NCBI RefSeq assembly: GCF_024721975.1
Contig: NZ_JANQBB010000007.1
Location: 62,001-126,000, forward strand
DNA: 64,000 bases
Source of the DNA: Paenibacillus endoradicis
GTDB lineage: Bacteria > Bacillota > Bacilli > Paenibacillales > Paenibacillaceae
Direction of reading: 5' to 3'
Shown one piece after another: positions 8,623-18,875 of this stretch (position 1 is the first letter of the stretch; every line of letters starts with the position of its first letter). Under the pieces are notes generated by a model. It was not told the DNA's origin and made no database searches. It saw nothing but the letters and a program-made list of their open reading frames with translations. A program made the translations under genes and the position numbers.

Positions 8623-10903
8623 CCATTTCGCTTGAGTAATTGAGTTTTATATCGTCATTCAGTTGATAAAACGACTTTTCAAAATCATCGACAGAAAGAG
8701 GTTTACTAAAATAATATCCTTGAACAACATCGCATTTCTTCATTTGTAAAAAATTGAGCTGATCTTTTGTTTCTACACCCTCTGCTACAACATCTAAGTT
8801 TAAATTGTGTGCCATTGAAATAATTGTGCTAACAATATCTGAATCATTTTTATCCAACATGATATCTCGGACAAAGGATTTGTCTATTTTTAAAGTATGA
8901 ATAGGGAACTTCTTTAAATAATTCAAAGAGCTGTAACCGGTTCCGAAATCATCAATACTAATCCTTACTCCTAAAGCGTTTAATTGACCCAAAACGTTTA
9001 TCGCACGTTCAACATCCATGGTCATCGTTTCCGTAATTTCTAACTCCAAATAATTAGGATCCATTCCAGTTTCCATTAATGTATTGGAAATTACTTCCAC
9101 TAAGTTATCCTTTAAAAATTGCTGTGAAGAAAGATTAACCGCTATTCTAAATTTAGGAAACCCCATTTCAACCCACCGCTTACTTTGATCACAGACTTCA
9201 CTTAGAACCCATTCACCAACTTGTGAAATTATTCCGTTTTCCTCTAAAATGGGAATAAATACATCTGGTGATACAATACCATATTCTGGGCTGTTCCATC
9301 TTAGGAGAGCTTCCGCTCCAATGATTTTCTTACTAATTAAGTCAACTTGTGGTTGATAGTACACGATAAATTCTTTATTTTCTAAAGCTTTTCTTAATGA
9401 AACTTCCAATGATAGTTTATCTTTTTCATTAGAATTAGACTTCATATTTGAATCGAATAGGGTATAATTATTCCTTCCCTTTGATTTCGACTTATACATA
9501 GCATTATCTGCGTAAACCATGAACGTTTCAGCGTCAGTCCCATCATTGGGATAGATTGCTATACCGATACTCGCAGTTACATGGAATTTGGAACCATTAA
9601 TAGTGAATGGGGTGTCAAATAAGTCAATAATTTGCTTCCCTATGTGAATAACTTCTTTTTGCCCAGTAAGGTTATGAAATAGGAAAATGAATTCATCTCC
9701 GCCCATTCTAAATACCTTCCCATTATCACCTAAAAATTGTGTCAGTCTACCGGAGACTTGCTTTAGCAATATGTCACCATTGGAATGTCCAAAAGCATCA
9801 TTAATCGTTTTAAAGTGATCTAAATCCAAGAACATAAGTGTCAAATCAATATTTGTGCGAGTAGTTAGAGATGATAAAATATGATAATTTAATGTTTCAC
9901 TTAGTGATCGTCTATTTGGTAAGGATGTTAATTCATCGTGATAGGCCAAATAATTATGCCGTTCTTCATTAAGATAACGTTCTGTAATATCTCTAAGCTG
10001 AGAGTATGAACCAATAAAATTATTTGTTTCATCATAGATAGGTTGAGCATCAAATAAACAAACTACTTTTTGATTATCTACCGTTCTTAAAATCATTTGA
10101 ACATTATCAAAACTCTGTTTGTTTTTTATTACTTTTTTCATGTGACTGCTTACTAGACATCCTGGGTTTTGTTCACTTCTATCAACAATATTGGTATCTT
10201 TATGAATATTGAATGTTTCGACCACAAAATCGTTCACTGAGCTAATGATGCCATCAGCATTTGTGATGATAATGCCATTTCTATTTTTATTAACCATAAT
10301 CTGATTTAACATATCTAACTTTCTATTTTGCTTCCTAAGTAAAAGTTCTCTCTCAATAGAGTCAACCACTGTAGATAACATAGTCAAGAAAAATGGATTA
10401 TGCAATTCAGTCGCAGTCATAATACATATACTTCCGAGTAAATTGTTGATATCTGTGTAATGAAAGGCCACTCCATAGCATGCTGAGTCATGTAGGACCG
10501 TATGAAAATGATTTGAGCCTATGATTTGAACCGGATGGCTTTGTTGAAGAGACAAGCTCACAACATTAGTCCCCATATCTTCTTGAGTAAATTGTGCGCC
10601 TACTTGTATACCTAATTGGTGAATTGTTTTTTTTATCGTTTCATCGCCAACCATATGTAGCAAATATCCATTTTCATCAGATATTACAATTAGTACAGGT
10701 GTTCCACTTAACGAGTGTAAAATCTTTTTTGAGAAAAAATTAACAACGGATAAAATTTCACTGTATGTGTTTCTTTTTTTCAACAGTTCTTGTTCTGACA
10801 TAGAACGTTTCGGTTTTCTAACTTCATTTGGATCCATTCCTGCTTCGATGCATTTACGCTTAGACTCAACAATATAGTCCTCTTCATGATCCAGTTGTAT
10901 CAT
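8597..10903 (-). CDS. GAF-PAS-GGDEF-EAL cyclic-di-GMP signalling protein with a sigma-54-activator-type sensor
   Basis: About 768 residues, no membrane segment or signal peptide. The first 200 residues look like the N-terminus of AcoR-type sigma-54 activators: SKRKCIEAGMDP, VLIVISDENGYLLHMVGD, and a GAF part with EDMGTNVVSLSL and VQIIGSNHF. A PAS domain follows near 205-320 (GIIITNADGIISSVNDF). GGDEF is intact near 400 (RMGGDEF), without an RxxD inhibitory site five residues upstream. The EAL domain from about 500 is complete: GAEALLRW, ITETMTMD, DDFGTGYSSL, KIDKSFV, AEGVET. It could therefore both make and degrade c-di-GMP. The ATG at 10903 with GGCGGTG before it is a better start than the GTG at 10912. 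Its 3' end overlaps the thiamine-enzyme gene. Confidence 0.93.
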   Translation of the reverse strand: MIQLDHEEDYIVESKRKCIEAGMDPNEVRKPKRSMSEQELLKKRNTYSEILSVVNFFSKKILHSLSGTPVLIVISDENGYLLHMVGDETIKKTIHQLGIQVGAQFTQEDMGTNVVSLSLQQSHPVQIIGSNHFHTVLHDSACYGVAFHYTDINNLLGSICIMTATELHNPFFLTMLSTVVDSIERELLLRKQNRKLDMLNQIMVNKNRNGIIITNADGIISSVNDFVVETFNIHKDTNIVDRSEQNPGCLVSSHMKKVIKNKQSFDNVQMILRTVDNQKVVCLFDAQPIYDETNNFIGSYSQLRDITERYLNEERHNYLAYHDELTSLPNRRSLSETLNYHILSSLTTRTNIDLTLMFLDLDHFKTINDAFGHSNGDILLKQVSGRLTQFLGDNGKVFRMGGDEFIFLFHNLTGQKEVIHIGKQIIDLFDTPFTINGSKFHVTASIGIAIYPNDGTDAETFMVYADNAMYKSKSKGRNNYTLFDSNMKSNSNEKDKLSLEVSLRKALENKEFIVYYQPQVDLISKKIIGAEALLRWNSPEYGIVSPDVFIPILEENGIISQVGEWVLSEVCDQSKRWVEMGFPKFRIAVNLSSQQFLKDNLVEVISNTLMETGMDPNYLELEITETMTMDVERAINVLGQLNALGVRISIDDFGTGYSSLNYLKKFPIHTLKIDKSFVRDIMLDKNDSDIVSTIISMAHNLNLDVVAEGVETKDQLNFLQMKKCDVVQGYYFSKPLSVDDFEKSFYQLNDDIKLNYSSEMDGYNEKNF

Positions 10904-10912
10904 TTTAATCAC

Positions 10913-11584
10913 CGCCCATTGATTCTAGCTTTTATATTTAACATAACTATTTTTGAGATTTGCAAGCTCAATTTTACGGTTTTTAAATATCCGAGGCATA
11001 GCCAGTTTGTGAGTGAATGCAGAATCTATTCCTATTAATTATATCTTCCATTTAATACTATCTTTCATATATTATTCGACAAAAAAAGATGTTACCCTGC
11101 AACAATAAATGTGAAATTTTAGGGCTTTATTGATACTTAGTATTGCAGTTATTGTTGTCCCACTTTATTTTGTTAGTTAATTCCTAATCATGCGTGTACA
11201 TTTCTTGATCGATCTGATATTGATGCTGGGCATTTAGCTAAGATTGGCATGTGTTAAGGCAATAAAGCTTTAACATTCGCGTTTTCAGCAATAATCATTT
11301 TACGATGCAATAAGCATTTTATTAGATATTTATGTGTATGCAGATAAAATAGGTCCTAGTATAAGAGTCTGTTTAGATGATTATCGAAGTAACACACATC
11401 ATCTGTCATAGTGTAGCTATACAGCATGAGTAGGTAGTATGGAAAGAAGAAGTTAAAGATTAAGAGCGTTAATGAGTTTTCAAACGGAGGTATTAAGAGC
11501 AGAGAGAAGGTGATGTGAGCTAGTGATAAGTAAGCCCGCGCAATCGAAACAACAAATTCGATTAAAGGAGTTGAAAACTATCGT
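10913..11584. other. Long intergenic region between divergent operons, with one gene fragment
   Basis: 672 bases with no convincing ORF or recognised riboswitch. It holds the leader of the giant lyase gene and a short degraded copy of an alpha/beta hydrolase gene near 11.2 kb. An AGGAG at about 11565-11570 is the only ribosome site seen for the lyase, with a rather long spacing to its ATG. Confidence 0.6.
11209..11256 (+). pseudogene. Fragment of an alpha/beta hydrolase gene
   Basis: The 46 bases from 11209 match 21856-21901, inside the intact hydrolase gene at 21398-22294, with five mismatches; the first 23 bases are identical. The frame reads LDRSDIDAGHLAKIGMC then stop, against SRSDIDAGRVATIGMSMGG in the intact copy, breaking off at the nucleophile elbow. 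I found no further matching sequence on either side, so this is the last recognisable piece of a lost paralogue. Confidence 0.7.
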
Positions 11585-14500
11585 ATGAGTAAAAAATTTA
11601 TAGGTAGAATATTCACTTCATTACTTGCAATATTACTTATATTACCTGCTAATATTGGGATGATAGCTGCTGAGGGCGAGGGGAACGACAACATGCTGGT
11701 CCAAGAACCAGCTATTACAAACCTACAGCCTGATTCGAGCTGGCAAGCTTCTATATTTGGGGATGTTGGTGGACAGGATAAAATAACGGCTACAAATTTT
11801 AGTGTTATTGAGGATGAACAAGGGATTGTTCAGATGAAAAGTCTCAATGATCGAGGTAAAATATCTTCATCAACAGATGGTATCGCCTATTTGTATCAGC
11901 CGGTGTTAATAGATCAAGACTTTGAGTTTTCAGCTACTGCTACAGTGAATAGTATTAGCGATAATAATCAAGCTTCTTTCGGAATTATGCTGAGAAATAA
12001 AGTATATGAAAATATACATGGAACTGAATATGGAAAAGATGATTATTTGGCTCTTGGTGGATTAGATAAAAAGATCAAAATATTTAATCGAGTGAACACA
12101 GTGCAAACAAAGCAGGATTTGGATGAATCATTAACAATGCCGACAGCTGGAAGTAGCTATCAGCTTTCTATTAAAAAATCAGAAAATATGTTTGTAATAA
12201 AGGTGAATGATTTTAGTTACGTGGTAGATAACTATGCTCCAGAGGTAAGCTACTTGGGTCTATTTACTGCCCGTAATGCTGACATTACATATAGTGATAT
12301 TCAGTTTAATATCATTTCAGAGGAGCAACCAGAAATTGGAGAACTTCAATTCTACTCCTTCGGCGGTAATACTTCAGTTGAGAAAAATCCAGAACCAGTC
12401 TCAGGCGAATCAGGTGAATATACTTTGGAGGCAACTGGTGGAAAGTTAGCTGGAGGAGATGAAGGAATTTCATACCTAGCTTATGAAGTGCCGCCGAATG
12501 TTAGCTTCAGATTAGAGGCAACAGCGACGATTGAATCGTTTAATAGAAACACATCGATTAATAATGCTAATCAAAAGTCCTTTGGATTAATGCTTCGTGA
12601 AACCGTTGGCGAGCATCGTTCAGCTACAGCGACAACATCGAATTATGTTGCGGTAGGTGCACTGGATACTGTGATGAAAGGATTTTATAAATCAGGTGTA
12701 GTCAATAGTATCGGAGGTACGCAAACAAAGCTAAATACGTATTCTACTGCTAATGTACCAGCAATAAATGAGGTTTATCAGTTAAAAATCGAAAAAAATC
12801 AGAATAGCTATACGTTAACCGTTAATGGAGAAAGTCAGCTTGTAACGGTAGAAGATTTATTCTCGGAGCAATTATATGCGGGTGTTTATGTTGCGCGTGA
12901 TGCTAAGGTAACCTTTTCTAATATTAAGCTACAAGTAGAAACAGCAACAGTGAGCTCTTTAAAGGTTGATGCCTCTAATATGAAAACAATTTATCGTCTT
13001 CAAGAGAAACTTAATCTAGAAGATCTGGTTGTCACAGCAATGATGGTTGATAACAGTGAAAAAGTACTTTCAGAAGAAGAATATATTGTTACGGATTTTG
13101 ATAGCTCCAAGGTAGGAAATAAAGTACTAACGATTCATTATAAAGGGAAAACGGCACAATTGCATTATGAAGTGGTTGCACTAGAAGTGACATCCATTGA
13201 ATTGGTATATGAGCCTGCGAAGACAACTTATTATGTGGGCGACGAACTTCAGCTTCAAGGCTTAACGATTGAAGCAAACTATGAAGATGGCTATGCATAT
13301 CAAGAGCTCACACCAGACTTATACACGATAGCCATTCAAGATCAAGTGTACGATGGCTATGGTAATAATGAGGTAGGTGCAAAGTATAAATTTACTGCTG
13401 CAGGTACTTATAACGTTAAAATAATTTCAGCTGAAAATACTAATGTATCTACTGAGTTTACAATTAACGTGGTGGATGCAAGTCTAACTAGCATAGAAGT
13501 CCGTCAGCTTCCAACAAAAACAACATACTTTATAAATGAAGCGCTGCAATTAGATGGATTAATTGTTTATGGACATTATAGTGATCATTCTAGTAAACGT
13601 ATTTCCAGAAACGATCTAACATTATCCGGCTTTAGCACAGCTGTTGCTAGTCGACAGGAGCTCTTAATTTCTTATCGTGATCAGATTGCAACACTATCTT
13701 TACTAGTCAAAGAAAAGGAAGCAGTTAAGTTAGTCGTAACAAGTTATCCAAAAACAACTTATAAGTTAGGTGAGGGATTAGATTTATCGGAATTAGAGCT
13801 AGCTATTGCGTTTGATAACGGAGAATTAAAAACGATTACAGATCGAGATTTTATAATGGATACCTCTAACTATAATGCGGAAGTAGTAGGGCAATATAAG
13901 CTACTGATTACACCTAATAATGAAGAACTGGAATCATTAGATCTGCTGGTGACCGTACGTGAAGAAACGTCAATGCTATGGGAGAGTATTCGCTTTGGGC
14001 AATCAACTACATCGAGCAATAATACGATTGAAGTAGCTGGAAATAGTGTAGTTACTCTGAAAGCAATTGGTGGTTCAGCGGGAAAAGTTACCGGAGATCA
14101 TGATGGCATTAGCTTCTATTATGTAGAATTAGATGCTGTAGAAGATAATTTTGAGCTATCTGCAGATATTAAAGTGTTAGAATATGCGAAGTCTCCAGAT
14201 CATGACGGTCAGGAATCCTTTGGGATTATGGCTCGTGATGCAATAGGAACAGCTAATGATTCCTCAGTTTTTGCCTCTAATATTGCGGCAATAGGAGGTT
14301 ATAGCGGTGGAACATCAAATCCAATTGGCACGCAGCTATTTGCACGTACAGGAATTGAAACATCAGATGGCAGTGGTAGTCAAGGGATTCAATCTATAAG
14401 CTTTAACAGTGATCGTCCAACGCAGGCCAATACTTATCCTGCACAAAATTATAGACTGACTTTAGCTAAGACGAATAGCGGCTTTACAGGAAAGCTGAAT

Positions 14501-17311
14501 GATAGTACGCCAGTGATTTTGTATACACCAACTATTCTGAATGTACAAGATAATAAAATGTATGTAGGATTCTACGTGGCACGTCTAGCAACAATCGAAG
14601 TTCATAATATTGAGCTTAAAGTAACATCAGCGGCATCGGATGCTCCTAAAGTTGAGCCTCCATTAGTTCCATTAGATGCTAGTATTGAATTTGTTTCTTT
14701 ACAGCAAACCTCAACAACTGAGCTATATGAGGTTAAAGTGAAAGCCAATACGTCAGGTTCAGTGACGATTAAGCAAGACAATACGATCATCATGGATGAT
14801 GTATTGATTGAAGCTAATCAAGTATTGTCAAAGGCAACGAAGTTAATGATAGGTAAAAATCCTTTTACGATCAGTTTTATTCCCAGTGATACGGAATATT
14901 TAAAAAGCTATGAAACGATTATTTTAAATCGCACCGTTACCGTGAAACAATACGCAGGAGATATGTACGTTTCTCCAGATGGAAGTTCAAATGGTGATGG
15001 AACTGTAGGCAATCCACTTAATCTGGATACTGCAATCACATATGTAGCTCCTGGTCAAACTATTATTGTTCAGGATGGACAATATATGCGTAATTCGAAA
15101 CTGGATATTAAGAAATATAATGATGGAACAGCAGATGCCATGAAAACATTGAAGGCAGCAGAGGGTGCTCGGCCTGTTATTGATTTTGATAAGAAATCTG
15201 AAGGAGTAGTACTTAGCGGGAACTATTGGCATGTGATCGGTTTAGATTTTACTCGTTCAGCGGGCAATAAAAAAGGATTTACAATCGGTGGTAGTCATAA
15301 TATTATTGAGCTTTCTCGCTTCTATGAGCATGGAGATACAGGTTTGCAAATTAGTAGAACGGATGATTCCAATAATATAGCAGATTGGCCATCCTACAAT
15401 TTGATTGTAAATAGTACTTCATTTGCCAATTGTGATCCTTCTGATAACAATGCTGATGGTTTTGCAGCTAAGCTAACCTCTGGAGTAGGTAACGTATTCC
15501 GTGGTACCATTGCCTACAACAATGTTGATGATGGATGGGATTTATATACGAAGGCGGGTTCTGGAGCTATTGGAGCAGTAACGATTGAGAATAGTATTGC
15601 CTACAATAACGGATATCCGATGGGATCTACAGAGTTAAAAGGGGATGGCAATGGTTTTAAGCTAGGTGGAGAAGGTATTCACGTTGCTCACGTTATTCGC
15701 GATAGCATTGCTTTTAATAATGGTACAGTAGGCTTTGCAAGTAATAGTAATCCTGGGGTTATCGCTGACAATAATATTGGCTTTAACAATCCAAAAGGCA
15801 ATATTGTATTTACGACTTATAATCAAATTACGCCAGACTTTACGATAGATGGATTCGTTTCCTATGCAACGACTTCTATTGCTTTAGATCAAGTACCACA
15901 ATCCACACGAGCTAAAAATAATTATCTATATGATGGAACGAAGTTTGCTAATAGCGTTGGAACGGTTATTGCCGAAAGAAACTTTAAGAGCTTACAGGTG
16001 CCTCTAGAATTTGCACGTGATGAAGAAGGTAATATTATTTTAGAGGATTTCCTAAGCTTTACTGCTCCGAAAGATGCAAATAACTCTAGTAATTCTAACA
16101 ATCAGATAACTGAGCCAACCCCAACGCCGACAACTTCCTTTAAGCTTAAAGGATATATTGAAAATGGGAAGGTAACGGGTAAAATTGCTTCAGAAGAGGC
16201 TAAAGCAGCCATTGCATTATTGAAAACTCAATCAGGTTCAAAAATTACGATTACTATTGAGGAAAATCGTAAAGAAAAGATCTATCGGTTAATATTGCCA
16301 TCCAATTTATTTGTAACGACTAATCAAGATTACAACGTTGAAATTGTTACACCAATTGGAAGCATCGTAATTCCGAGTTTTGCTTTTAAGAATGAAAGTA
16401 ATGCTGATAACGCTGAATTCATTGTTGAAATTCGTGATGTTACTGATGTAACTAATACTTCAAATTGGTCTAGTGATGCAATAGCAAGGCCAGTATTAGA
16501 GTTTGATTTTTATTGGAATGGTCAATTGATTGATTATAATAATCTAGATCTATCGTTGCAATTATTCGTACCATATACACCTAGTACAGATGAGCAAAAT
16601 CAACTATCCAAACTAGCGATATGGTATATTGCTCCCAATGGAGAGATTACTCCAATACCTAATGCGTATTATGATGAAAAGGAAAAAGGTATGAGATGGA
16701 GGACCAATCATCTCAGTCAATATGCTATAGTACTCAAAGTTAAGAACTTCTCAGATGTACCCAATACCCATTGGGCTTATGAAGCAGTTAGTACACTAGC
16801 GGCAAAAGAAGTAATTAATGGGATAAATGAATCTAACTTTGCACCCAATGAGTCAGTTACTAGAGCTGACTTTGTCGTTATGCTCATGCGTTGTCTGGGA
16901 CTTGCTGCAAGCATAGACAATTCATTAGCTTTTACTGATGTAGCGACTAAAGCTTATTACTATGAAGCAGTAATGACAGCCCAGCAACTCGATATTATTA
17001 CTGGGTATCCTACTGGTGAATTTAAACCTAATCAAGCGATAGAGCGTCAAGAAATGTTTGTTATTGCTTATAAGGCAATCCAGAAGGTAGAGGAGTTGCA
17101 GCTAAGCTTAGCCAAAGATCATGAGTCGATAGAAAAATTTGTAGATTCAGCAACTATTGCTGGCTATGCGAAGGAGATCTTATCTACATTAGTTGAACAT
17201 GGAGTGATACAAGGATATAACGAAAAGATAAATGCTAAGGGAGAAACAACTCGTGCCGAGGCAACAGTGTTAATCGAACGACTAGTTTTCAAAAATCTAA
17301 ATAGCCGATAA
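11585..17311 (+). CDS. Giant S-layer-anchored pectate lyase (PL9) with Ig-like and SLH domains
   Basis: 1908 residues. A signal peptide (1-30) is followed by two repeats of a beta-rich domain (about 60-235 and 265-450) with the phrase SFGIMLR/SFGLMLR, four bacterial Ig-like repeats (about 455-792, TTYYVGDELQL type) and a third copy of the first domain (about 795-1010, SFGIMAR). The catalytic right-handed beta-helix is at about 1128-1490. Known Pel9A calcium residues (D209, D233, D234, D237) are matched by NADG and, 24 residues on, DDGWD with exact spacing; the catalytic lysine corresponds to GFKLGG. Next come a TP linker, a beta-rich module (about 1518-1715) and three SLH repeats (about 1717-1905). 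It should be secreted, held in the wall by SLH domains, and cleave polygalacturonate. Whether endo or exo is not visible. Confidence 0.9.
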   Translation: MSKKFIGRIFTSLLAILLILPANIGMIAAEGEGNDNMLVQEPAITNLQPDSSWQASIFGDVGGQDKITATNFSVIEDEQGIVQMKSLNDRGKISSSTDGIAYLYQPVLIDQDFEFSATATVNSISDNNQASFGIMLRNKVYENIHGTEYGKDDYLALGGLDKKIKIFNRVNTVQTKQDLDESLTMPTAGSSYQLSIKKSENMFVIKVNDFSYVVDNYAPEVSYLGLFTARNADITYSDIQFNIISEEQPEIGELQFYSFGGNTSVEKNPEPVSGESGEYTLEATGGKLAGGDEGISYLAYEVPPNVSFRLEATATIESFNRNTSINNANQKSFGLMLRETVGEHRSATATTSNYVAVGALDTVMKGFYKSGVVNSIGGTQTKLNTYSTANVPAINEVYQLKIEKNQNSYTLTVNGESQLVTVEDLFSEQLYAGVYVARDAKVTFSNIKLQVETATVSSLKVDASNMKTIYRLQEKLNLEDLVVTAMMVDNSEKVLSEEEYIVTDFDSSKVGNKVLTIHYKGKTAQLHYEVVALEVTSIELVYEPAKTTYYVGDELQLQGLTIEANYEDGYAYQELTPDLYTIAIQDQVYDGYGNNEVGAKYKFTAAGTYNVKIISAENTNVSTEFTINVVDASLTSIEVRQLPTKTTYFINEALQLDGLIVYGHYSDHSSKRISRNDLTLSGFSTAVASRQELLISYRDQIATLSLLVKEKEAVKLVVTSYPKTTYKLGEGLDLSELELAIAFDNGELKTITDRDFIMDTSNYNAEVVGQYKLLITPNNEELESLDLLVTVREETSMLWESIRFGQSTTSSNNTIEVAGNSVVTLKAIGGSAGKVTGDHDGISFYYVELDAVEDNFELSADIKVLEYAKSPDHDGQESFGIMARDAIGTANDSSVFASNIAAIGGYSGGTSNPIGTQLFARTGIETSDGSGSQGIQSISFNSDRPTQANTYPAQNYRLTLAKTNSGFTGKLNDSTPVILYTPTILNVQDNKMYVGFYVARLATIEVHNIELKVTSAASDAPKVEPPLVPLDASIEFVSLQQTSTTELYEVKVKANTSGSVTIKQDNTIIMDDVLIEANQVLSKATKLMIGKNPFTISFIPSDTEYLKSYETIILNRTVTVKQYAGDMYVSPDGSSNGDGTVGNPLNLDTAITYVAPGQTIIVQDGQYMRNSKLDIKKYNDGTADAMKTLKAAEGARPVIDFDKKSEGVVLSGNYWHVIGLDFTRSAGNKKGFTIGGSHNIIELSRFYEHGDTGLQISRTDDSNNIADWPSYNLIVNSTSFANCDPSDNNADGFAAKLTSGVGNVFRGTIAYNNVDDGWDLYTKAGSGAIGAVTIENSIAYNNGYPMGSTELKGDGNGFKLGGEGIHVAHVIRDSIAFNNGTVGFASNSNPGVIADNNIGFNNPKGNIVFTTYNQITPDFTIDGFVSYATTSIALDQVPQSTRAKNNYLYDGTKFANSVGTVIAERNFKSLQVPLEFARDEEGNIILEDFLSFTAPKDANNSSNSNNQITEPTPTPTTSFKLKGYIENGKVTGKIASEEAKAAIALLKTQSGSKITITIEENRKEKIYRLILPSNLFVTTNQDYNVEIVTPIGSIVIPSFAFKNESNADNAEFIVEIRDVTDVTNTSNWSSDAIARPVLEFDFYWNGQLIDYNNLDLSLQLFVPYTPSTDEQNQLSKLAIWYIAPNGEITPIPNAYYDEKEKGMRWRTNHLSQYAIVLKVKNFSDVPNTHWAYEAVSTLAAKEVINGINESNFAPNESVTRADFVVMLMRCLGLAASIDNSLAFTDVATKAYYYEAVMTAQQLDIITGYPTGEFKPNQAIERQEMFVIAYKAIQKVEELQLSLAKDHESIEKFVDSATIAGYAKEILSTLVEHGVIQGYNEKINAKGETTRAEATVLIERLVFKNLNSR

Positions 17312-17367
17312 GCGCAAATGAACTGTAGAATAAGTGGATGATTGATTAAAATTTAATAGGACCAGAG

Positions 17368-17391
17368 AAGACACCGCGAGGTGTCTTTTTT
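17368..17391 (+). terminator. Rho-independent terminator after the pectate lyase gene
   Basis: Stem AAGACACC / GGTGTCTT with a four-base loop and six T. Confidence 0.85.
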
Positions 17392-17451
17392 GCTTAGTAG
17401 TTAAAACTACTTTATAATAGTATGCTAACATAGGGTGTTTAGGAGGAGACA

Positions 17452-18699
17452 ATGGAATATATAATAAGACAATTAGAAGAATACGGCATGAGCCCAATAA
17501 CAGTTGTTTATCTTTCAAATATTATCATGATCGGTTTTATTACTGTGATCTGTATACTGGCAAATTATATAGCCAAAAGAATAGTATTGAAAATCATCAT
17601 TCATATTATTACGAACAATAAGTACACATGGGATAATATTATATTAGAGAAAAAAGTTTTTCACAAACTTTCTCATATCGTTCCTGCCATTATTGTTTAT
17701 TTCTTTGGGGCTGTATTTCCTACGTATCAATTTTTGATTGAAAAGGGCGCATCAACTTATATAATTATAGTGGCTATTATGGTCCTTAATGCATTGCTCA
17801 ATGCTTTTGATGATATCTATCGATCGTTTGAAGTTTCCAAGGTCAAACCGATTAAGGGATATATTCAGGTTGTTAAAATTATTCTATTTATCATTGGTGG
17901 CATTGCAGTTATCTCGATTCTCATCGGACAAAATCCGTTGATCATTCTTAGTGGTCTTGGAGCATTATCAGCTATCTTTATGTTAATCTTTAAGGACTCG
18001 ATATTAGGACTAGTAGCAGGTGTCCAATTATCATCTAACGATATGGTACGCGTAGGTGACTGGATTGAGATGCCTAAGTACAATGCGGATGGTGACGTAA
18101 TAGATATCACATTGAATACGGTCAAAGTTATGAATTTCGATAAAACGATCACTACGATTCCTAGTTATGCACTGATTTCTGATTCATTCAAAAATTGGAG
18201 AAGTATGCAAGCTTCGGGCGGTAGAAGGATTAAGCGTTGCATCAATATAGATACAAGTAGCATACGTTTTTGTTCGAAGGAAATGATTGATGAATTTAAA
18301 CAGATTCATTATCTTACTGATTATATGATGACAAGAGTAAGCGAAATCGAAGAATATAATAAGAAGAACCAAATTAACATAAACAATAAAGTAAACGGCA
18401 GGCAGCTTACGAATATTGGTGTATTCAGAATGTATATCCATCAATATCTCAAAAATCATCCGCAAATCCACAAGCAAATGACGCTAATCGTAAGACAACT
18501 TGCGCCAGGAGATAACGGATTACCACTGGAAATATACGCTTTCACTAACGATACTAATTGGGCGATATATGAATCGATTCAGTCGGACATCTTTGATCAT
18601 ATTTTTGCAGTAGCACCGGCATTTGGGCTTCGGGCTTTCCAAAACCCAACAGGGTATGATATGAATCATTATAAAGATACGTATCAAGGTGAATTCTAA
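17452..18699 (+). CDS. MscS-family mechanosensitive channel (YbdG/MscM-like)
   Basis: 415 residues with four to five hydrophobic segments in the first 190 residues, then the MscS beta domain (SIQL-like VGDWIEMP, TTIPSYALISDSFKNW). The pore-helix region is GLGALSAIFMLIFKDSILGLVAG. The C-terminal part carries features of the YbdG subgroup: GRRIKRCINID, TNIGVFRMYI, MTLIVRQLAPGDNGLPLEIYAF and FQNPTGYD. It would open under membrane tension to release solutes after osmotic downshift. AGGAGGAG precedes the ATG. Monocistronic between two terminators; its place inside a pectin module seems incidental. Confidence 0.92.
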   Translation: MEYIIRQLEEYGMSPITVVYLSNIIMIGFITVICILANYIAKRIVLKIIIHIITNNKYTWDNIILEKKVFHKLSHIVPAIIVYFFGAVFPTYQFLIEKGASTYIIIVAIMVLNALLNAFDDIYRSFEVSKVKPIKGYIQVVKIILFIIGGIAVISILIGQNPLIILSGLGALSAIFMLIFKDSILGLVAGVQLSSNDMVRVGDWIEMPKYNADGDVIDITLNTVKVMNFDKTITTIPSYALISDSFKNWRSMQASGGRRIKRCINIDTSSIRFCSKEMIDEFKQIHYLTDYMMTRVSEIEEYNKKNQININNKVNGRQLTNIGVFRMYIHQYLKNHPQIHKQMTLIVRQLAPGDNGLPLEIYAFTNDTNWAIYESIQSDIFDHIFAVAPAFGLRAFQNPTGYDMNHYKDTYQGEF

Positions 18700-18726
18700 T
18701 TGAACTGCATTGAATCGCTAGAAACA

Positions 18727-18757
18727 AGATCCACAGCCGCAAGAGGTTGTGGATTTT
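18727..18757 (+). terminator. Rho-independent terminator after the MscS gene
   Basis: Stem ATCCACAGCC / GGTTGTGGAT with a short loop and six T. Confidence 0.85.
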
Positions 18758-18875
18758 TTATATTGCTGAGTGTTTTCCAAAATCTTCAGCTATCTTTAAA
18801 CTGCTTATAAGCTTCGTTTAAGACAAGCGATATACACTAAAAGAGTACAAAATATTTGAAAGGAAGTGAGAAAGT

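Noticed and set aside
11400..11584. Possible c-di-GMP or other riboswitch in the pectate lyase leader
   Set aside because: None of the conserved blocks of GEMM-I, GEMM-II or ydaO motifs could be found.
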